A stretch of DNA of 57,781 bases from Flavobacteriales bacterium (lineage in GTDB: Bacteria; Bacteroidota; Bacteroidia; Flavobacteriales_F; PHOS-HE28). Both the position numbers and the translations under genes were made by a program. The stretch covers positions 1 to 57,781 of the forward strand of contig JADKCV010000023.1 of NCBI GenBank assembly GCA_016718655.1, written 5' to 3'. The notes under the pieces are model-generated. The model made no database searches. It saw only the letters and a program-made list of their open reading frames with translations, and was not told the DNA's origin. This document shows, in pieces, positions 53,533 through 57,781 of this stretch; the stretch's first letter is position 1; each line of letters begins with the position of its first letter.

Positions 53533-55233
53533 GTGTGCCACAGCCCCACGGCCCTCGGCATGCAGAAGACCTTCGGCACCGGCGCTGCGACGAACAGCAT
53601 CGACGACCTGAAGGACACGCACACGATCATGGTGATCGGTGCGAACCCCACGGACGCGCACCCGGTGACCGGCGCCAAGATCAAGCAGCAGATCATGAAG
53701 GGGAAGACCCTGATCGTGATCGACCCGCGCCGCACCGAGCTGGCCCGCTACGCGAAGTACCACCTGCAGTTGCGCCCCGGCACCAACGTGGCGCTGCTCA
53801 ACATGTTCATGTACTACATCGTGAGCGAGGGCCTGGTGAAGCAGGAGTTCATCGACACGCGCACGGAGGGCTACGAAGACTTCAAGAAGGAACTGCTCAG
53901 CGTGGACATCGCCGAGATGGAGAAGGTCACGGGCGTGGACCGCGAGCTGGTGCGCAAGGCGGCGATCGCCTACGCGAGCTCACCCGCCGCCATGAGCTTC
54001 CACGGACTGGGCGTCACCGAGCATTACCAGGGCACCTTCACCGTGATGCAGATCGCCGACATCGCGATGATGACCGGCAACATCGGCCGCCGCGGCGTGG
54101 GCGTGAACCCGCTGCGCGGACAGAACAACGTGCAGGGCGCGGCCGACATGGGCTGCCAGCCGCACCAGGGCGCCGGCTACTTCGCGGTGGACGAACCCGC
54201 GAACATCAGCCTGTACGAGAACTTCTACGGCGTGGAGCTGCCGCACGTCGCCGGCAAGAAGATCCCGCAGATGTATGATGCCATGCTCGATGGCACCCTG
54301 AAAGCGTTCTGGGTGGCCGGCGAGGACATGGGCCAGACGGATCCCAACACGCTGCACGTGCGCAAGGCCCTCGGCGAGCTCGAGCTCTTCGTGGTGCAGG
54401 AGCTCTTCATGACGGAGACCGCCAAGATGGCCCACGTCGTGCTGCCCGGCGCCAGCTTCCTGGAGAAGAGCGGCACCTTCACCAACGGCGAGCGCCGCAT
54501 CCAACGCGTGAACGCCGCCGTGGAACCGATGGAAGGCACCAAGAGCGACGGCCAGATCACCTGCGACATCATGGAGCGCTACGCGCAGAAGACCGGCAGG
54601 AAGAGCGGCAACGAGAAGACCACCTACCACCCCGAGTGGGTGCTGCAGGAGATCAGCCGCATCGCGCCCTTCTTCAAAGGCGTGAAGTGGGACGAGCTCG
54701 GCGAGCAAGGCAAGCAATGGCCCGTGAACGCCGACGGCACCGACACCAAGATCCTGCACACCGACACCTTCAAGCGCGGGCTCGGCAAGTTCATCTTCAA
54801 CAACTGGGAGAAGAGCCCCGAGGTGCGCACCAACGAGAAGGATTACCCCTACATCATCACCACCAACCGCGAGCTGGAGCACTACAACTGCGGCGCCATG
54901 ACGCGGCGCACCGGCAACGGCGAGATCCTCACCGAGGACGTGCTGATGATCAACCCCGAGGACGCCGCCAAGAACGGCATCGCCGAGGGCGACATGGTCT
55001 GCGTGGAAAGCCCGCGCGGCAAGGTGGACATCAAGGCGCGCATCACCGACGAGGTGAAGCCCGGCATCCTCAGCAGCACCTTCCACTTCCCGGAAATGAT
55101 GCTCAACCTCATCACCAGCAGCGTGAGCGATCCCCGGGAGGTGCCCGCGTACAAGGGGGGGGGGTGCGGGGGGGCGGCAGGAAGGCGAAGAAGGCGCATT
55201 CGGGGAGGCGGGGAGGTGGTGGAGAAGGTGTGA
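53533..55233 (+). CDS. fdsA: Formate dehydrogenase alpha subunit, catalytic part
   Basis: This open frame of 566 codons continues the molybdopterin domain of FdsA. It opens in VCHSPTALGMQKTFGTGA, where the Cys after Val matches the catalytic Cys or Sec of formate dehydrogenases; the codon is TGC, so Cys. NPTDAHPVTGAKIKQ, DPRRTELARYAKYHLQLRPG and GRRGVGVNPLRGQNNVQGA are typical molybdopterin-binding stretches. The GTG at 53533 is not a natural start; it marks the last frame break. The end after VPAYK runs into a G10 tract and an odd GGCGGAAGRRRRR tail, and its last 75 bp of homologous sequence are duplicated at 56.9 kb. Confidence 0.85.
   Translation: MCHSPTALGMQKTFGTGAATNSIDDLKDTHTIMVIGANPTDAHPVTGAKIKQQIMKGKTLIVIDPRRTELARYAKYHLQLRPGTNVALLNMFMYYIVSEGLVKQEFIDTRTEGYEDFKKELLSVDIAEMEKVTGVDRELVRKAAIAYASSPAAMSFHGLGVTEHYQGTFTVMQIADIAMMTGNIGRRGVGVNPLRGQNNVQGAADMGCQPHQGAGYFAVDEPANISLYENFYGVELPHVAGKKIPQMYDAMLDGTLKAFWVAGEDMGQTDPNTLHVRKALGELELFVVQELFMTETAKMAHVVLPGASFLEKSGTFTNGERRIQRVNAAVEPMEGTKSDGQITCDIMERYAQKTGRKSGNEKTTYHPEWVLQEISRIAPFFKGVKWDELGEQGKQWPVNADGTDTKILHTDTFKRGLGKFIFNNWEKSPEVRTNEKDYPYIITTNRELEHYNCGAMTRRTGNGEILTEDVLMINPEDAAKNGIAEGDMVCVESPRGKVDIKARITDEVKPGILSSTFHFPEMMLNLITSSVSDPREVPAYKGGGCGGAAGRRRRRIRGGGEVVEKV
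55054..55130 (+). repeat. Duplicated fdsA 3' segment, copy A (inside fdsA)
   Basis: This 77-bp segment encodes VKPGILSSTFHFPEMMLNLI and onward to SVSD. It is repeated at 56903-56979 with about seven mismatches. A frameshifted gene occupies the DNA between the two copies. Confidence 0.85.
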
Positions 55234-55265
55234 TTCATCCCAAGGCACTTTTTAAGCCGACAGTA

Positions 55266-56906
55266 ATGACCAAGGCTCTCCGCTCCCTCTTGCTGCTGCC
55301 GTTGATCCTTTCAAGCTGCTTGCAGCCACTATCCACCTCTGCTCAGAACTTGTTCAACAAGGCGTTCTGGTACGAAGGCTACATGGGCAATCTCGAGCCG
55401 GTTTCAGACCCTCAGGGCTTCCTCATTTGCGCTACAGTTCGCTTCGGGCCGTCTGATAACATCGGCGGTTTTCAGTTCACTAGGTTCGATTCCACTGGAA
55501 GCGTGCTCTCCACCAAAAGCTTCTCCACCGGGCCGATCTATGAAGTCATGCAGGGGGTTGCCCTTGCACGCTACCGCTCCAATGGCACATTCTCGCTGCT
55601 GTTCGGGAGTCACCCGTACAACGGACCATATAGAACATCGCTGCGCTTGTTCAATGTCACATCATTAGGAGGTATGAATTGGAATAGAAAGATCGAATAC
55701 ATCAACTCGGACTACTCCGTTCACTACTCAGGTGCTATGGAACCGGCGTTCGAGGAATCCCCTGATGGCGGTTACTTGATCACTGCATTAAGAAGATATC
55801 CTTCCGGATCGGATACCGATACCCTAGCTCCGATGACCATCAAATTGGACTCCGTGGGAAACGTCCAATGGAATAAGACTTATAACCTCGGCGAGACCTA
55901 CGGATGGCATATCACATCGCATGTCGATGATGTCGGAACCATACTGTTGGGGTTCCATGCGGACACTCCCAATGCGATCGTGAGCGACAACAATATTCTA
56001 ACTAAGATCGCCCCGAACGGGAGCACGATATGGAGCAAGCGGCTCGATGGATTCAACGGGCGGTTGACCGGCTCCGCGATGGTGAACGGGAACTATGCGG
56101 TCAGTGCAATGGACTCGGCGAGCATCTACATCTTGGGAATTGGACACGTCGGGGATTCCATTGTGGGGCAAGCGCTACGCTTTGACTTTCCCCTTGTGGA
56201 CTTGGGGCGCGAGCATTGTCCCGACACGCGACCATGGTTTCGTTCTAACGGCACTGATGCCGGATAGTACCGGGTCCGCTGATGTGTTCTTCTTCAAAGT
56301 GGACTCCTTAGGTACTGCACAATGGCAGCGGGCCTATGGCAATTCGCATTCTGAGTCGTTAGTTGACCTAGTGCAAAACTGGGATAGTACGTTCACGATG
56401 CTCAGTAGTACACAGCTCGCAAATTCATCGGTCCACAATTACATGAGTCAATTGGACGCCGTGGGTATGAATGATTGCATGACGTCCGTGAAGTGCTTGT
56501 TGACTGAAGAGCCCTTCACTCTCCTTGGTCGATGTGGTGCTTGATGAGTTTGAAAGTCCGATGATCTCACAGCCGCTGTATGTGAACGATTCTACATCCA
56601 CGAACCCGACACTCATCGACACCTGTCTTTTCTCGGACGTGGTTGGACTTGTGGATCTTCTGCGAACACAGGACCCTCTTTGTGTATCCCAATCCAACCT
56701 CGGGCACGGTCTCGGTAAGAACAAATAATCACTGGGATGGCACCGTGCTCAACATCATTGATATGATGGGAAGACAGGTCAATAGAACCGAACTATCATC
56801 GTGGGAGACGATCATTGACCTTGAAGCACTACCTGTTGGTGTTTATCTGTACCACGTGGTGGCCCCGGATGGAAGGACGGTGGCGGGTAAGTTGATCAAA
56901 GAGTGA
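55266..56906 (+). pseudogene. Secreted type IX client, frameshifted, inserted at the fdsA 3' end
   Basis: ATG 55266 opens a signal peptide (LRSLLLLPLILSSCLQPLSTSA). Beta-propeller-like phrases follow, such as PMTIKLDSVGNVQWNKTYN and LTKIAPNGSTIWSKRLDG. The reading shifts near 56130 (to LDTSGIPLWGKRYALTF), near 56510 and near 56650. The last frame ends in a sorting domain: VYPNPTSGTVSVRTNN, VLNIIDMMGRQVNR, LPVGVYLYHVVAPDGR, then a TGA at 56904-56906. It is clearly less GC-rich than the flanking genes. Type IX export through SprA is expected for the intact protein. It lies exactly between two copies of the fdsA 3' end. Confidence 0.75.
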
Positions 56907-57022
56907 AGCCCGGCATCCTCAGCAGCACATTCCACTTCCCGGAGATCATGCTCAACATCATCACCAGCAGCGTAAGTGACTCACTGGCGATGTGTCCGGA
57001 GTACAAGGTGGTGTTTGGTTAG
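56903..57022 (+). pseudogene. Duplicated fdsA 3' end, copy B
   Basis: VKPGILSSTFHFPEIMLNII, then TSSVSDSLAMCPEYKVV and a TAG at 57020-57022. This ending is closer to a normal formate dehydrogenase C-terminus than the copy inside fdsA. The first base lies within the last codons of the inserted client gene, so the junction is exact. It has no start of its own and is a remnant. Confidence 0.8.
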
Positions 57023-57100
57023 ATTCGACTGGTCCAAAGACCGAGTTCAACATCTAAAGCTGATTTTCCGCCTGTGTATTCAACCTTTAGGAGCGTCCTC

Positions 57101-57781
57101 GTGAAGTACCGGGCGTTCATCACATACAGTCGTAAGGACACTCGCAATTCTGAAAGATGGCTGCACCGCACCCTCGAACAATACCGCGTGCCGAAGGGTG
57201 TGAGTGGGGCTGATGAAAGGGGAAGACTTGGTCGGTTCTTCTTGGATGATGACGAACTTAGGGCATCCGAACATTTGGGGGCGGCACTGGATGGTGCCAT
57301 AGATGAATCCAAAGATCTCATCGTTGTCGCCAGCCCTGATGCCGCGCAATCCGTTTGGGTCAACAAGGAGATAGCCCGATTCAAGCGCCGCGGCACGGCG
57401 AGGGTTTTCGTCATTATTGCACGCGGTAGACCTCTGTCCGATGATGGCAGTCGAGTGCTTTCTCCCCAGCTCAAAGTATCGATCTTTGCCGGATGGCACC
57501 ATCACTTCGGACCTTGCGGACCCGCCCTTGGCAGCAGACCTCACCGCCGAGGGCTTTTCGCGGGTGTTCATCCGCACGGTCGCTGGTCTGCTCGATGTGT
57601 CCTTCGATAGCCTCTGGCAGCGTGAGAAACGACGCGCCATCCGTCGCCGAGCGGTCATCACGGCAAGCGCGGCTCTTGTGTTGACCGTCAGCGTCCTCGC
57701 AATGGCGCAGGCCGTTGTCGAGAACGATTTGGCTTCGCTCAGGGATCGTTCTATTGCGATCAGCAGTGAGCAATGGCGGTT
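57101..57781 (+). CDS. TIR domain membrane protein, frameshifted and cut by the window end
   Basis: The N-terminal TIR domain reads KYRAFITYSRKDTRNSERWL, then RLGRFFLDDDELRASEHLGA, DLIVVASPDAAQSVWVNKE and ARVFVIIARGRPLSDD. Near 57457 the frame breaks; the correct continuation ECFLPSS, then PLAADLTAEGFSRVFIRTVAGL, RREKRR-type basic region and a membrane helix, runs in the next frame to the end of the window. The frame of the TIR part stops at 57610. GTG 57101 is chosen as start because AGGAG (57089-57093) lies 7 nt upstream. Bacterial TIR proteins act as NADases or signal relays in defence; the role here is unknown. Confidence 0.8.

Noticed and set aside
53524..53541. Selenocysteine in formate dehydrogenase
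   Set aside because: The active-site codon is TGC (Cys), with no in-frame TGA and no downstream hairpin typical of selenocysteine insertion.
55160..55260. G-rich stretch as a G-quadruplex control site
   Set aside because: The runs look more like a slippage or sequencing problem at a broken gene end, and no regulated gene follows closely enough to argue the point.

Overview
The window comes from a GC-rich member of the Bacteroidota, most likely Flavobacteriales-like. Several things point there: SprA (the type IX secretion translocon), proteins with C-terminal type IX sorting domains, alternative complex III fused by operon to a cytochrome oxidase, a DUF6029/Omp28 cluster, and promoter boxes of the Bacteroidota TAnnTTTG type in place of an E. 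coli -10 box. No rRNA, tRNA, CRISPR array, transposase or integrase was recognised.

Layout. 1-2.9 kb: a decayed DUF6544-like gene, an MscS channel and deoC, the last two with overlapping 3' ends. 3.0-6.0 kb: the sulfate activation genes cysC, cysD and cysN. 6.0-15.5 kb (minus strand): ruvA, sprA, gcvH, a VanZ-like gene and tonB, an order also seen in other Bacteroidota; sprA is split by one frameshift. 15.6-25.2 kb: a sirtuin, a type IX client, a cluster of Omp28, TlpA thioredoxin, DUF6029 and Omp28 lipoprotein, then queG, ruvB and an outer-membrane protein. 25.3-36.9 kb (minus): actABCDEF, coxB and coxA, the quinol-to-oxygen arm of the respiratory chain. 37-42.6 kb: a SPOR-domain gene and the rimP-nusA-infB operon, whose leader carries a textbook intrinsic terminator. 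42.7-45.7 kb: decayed sequence and a large MORN-repeat protein. 46-49.7 kb: a five-heme cytochrome with a sorting domain, a MOSC protein, a queuosine precursor transporter and a small basic protein. 49.7-57.0 kb: an NAD-linked formate dehydrogenase (fdsB, fdsA) broken up by accessory DNA. 57.1 kb to the end: a TIR-domain protein running off the window.

The most unusual part is 51.4-57.0 kb. Between fdsB and fdsA lies a GxxExxY (PD-(D/E)XK-like) gene framed by two copies of a hairpin-containing repeat built from 10-bp units (GCAGATGACGCAGAT and its complement). Relatives of that repeat sit at 2.85 kb and 3.66 kb. At the other end of fdsA, about 75 bp of its 3' end is duplicated, and a frameshifted type IX client gene lies exactly between the two copies.

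Caution: at least ten indel-type frame breaks occur (DUF6544, cysC, sprA, fdsA several times, the 55-kb client, the TIR gene, and the 42.7-43.4 kb region). Some hit genes that should be functional and some lie in homopolymer or GCGCGC tracts, so a share of them may be sequencing or assembly errors and not true decay.
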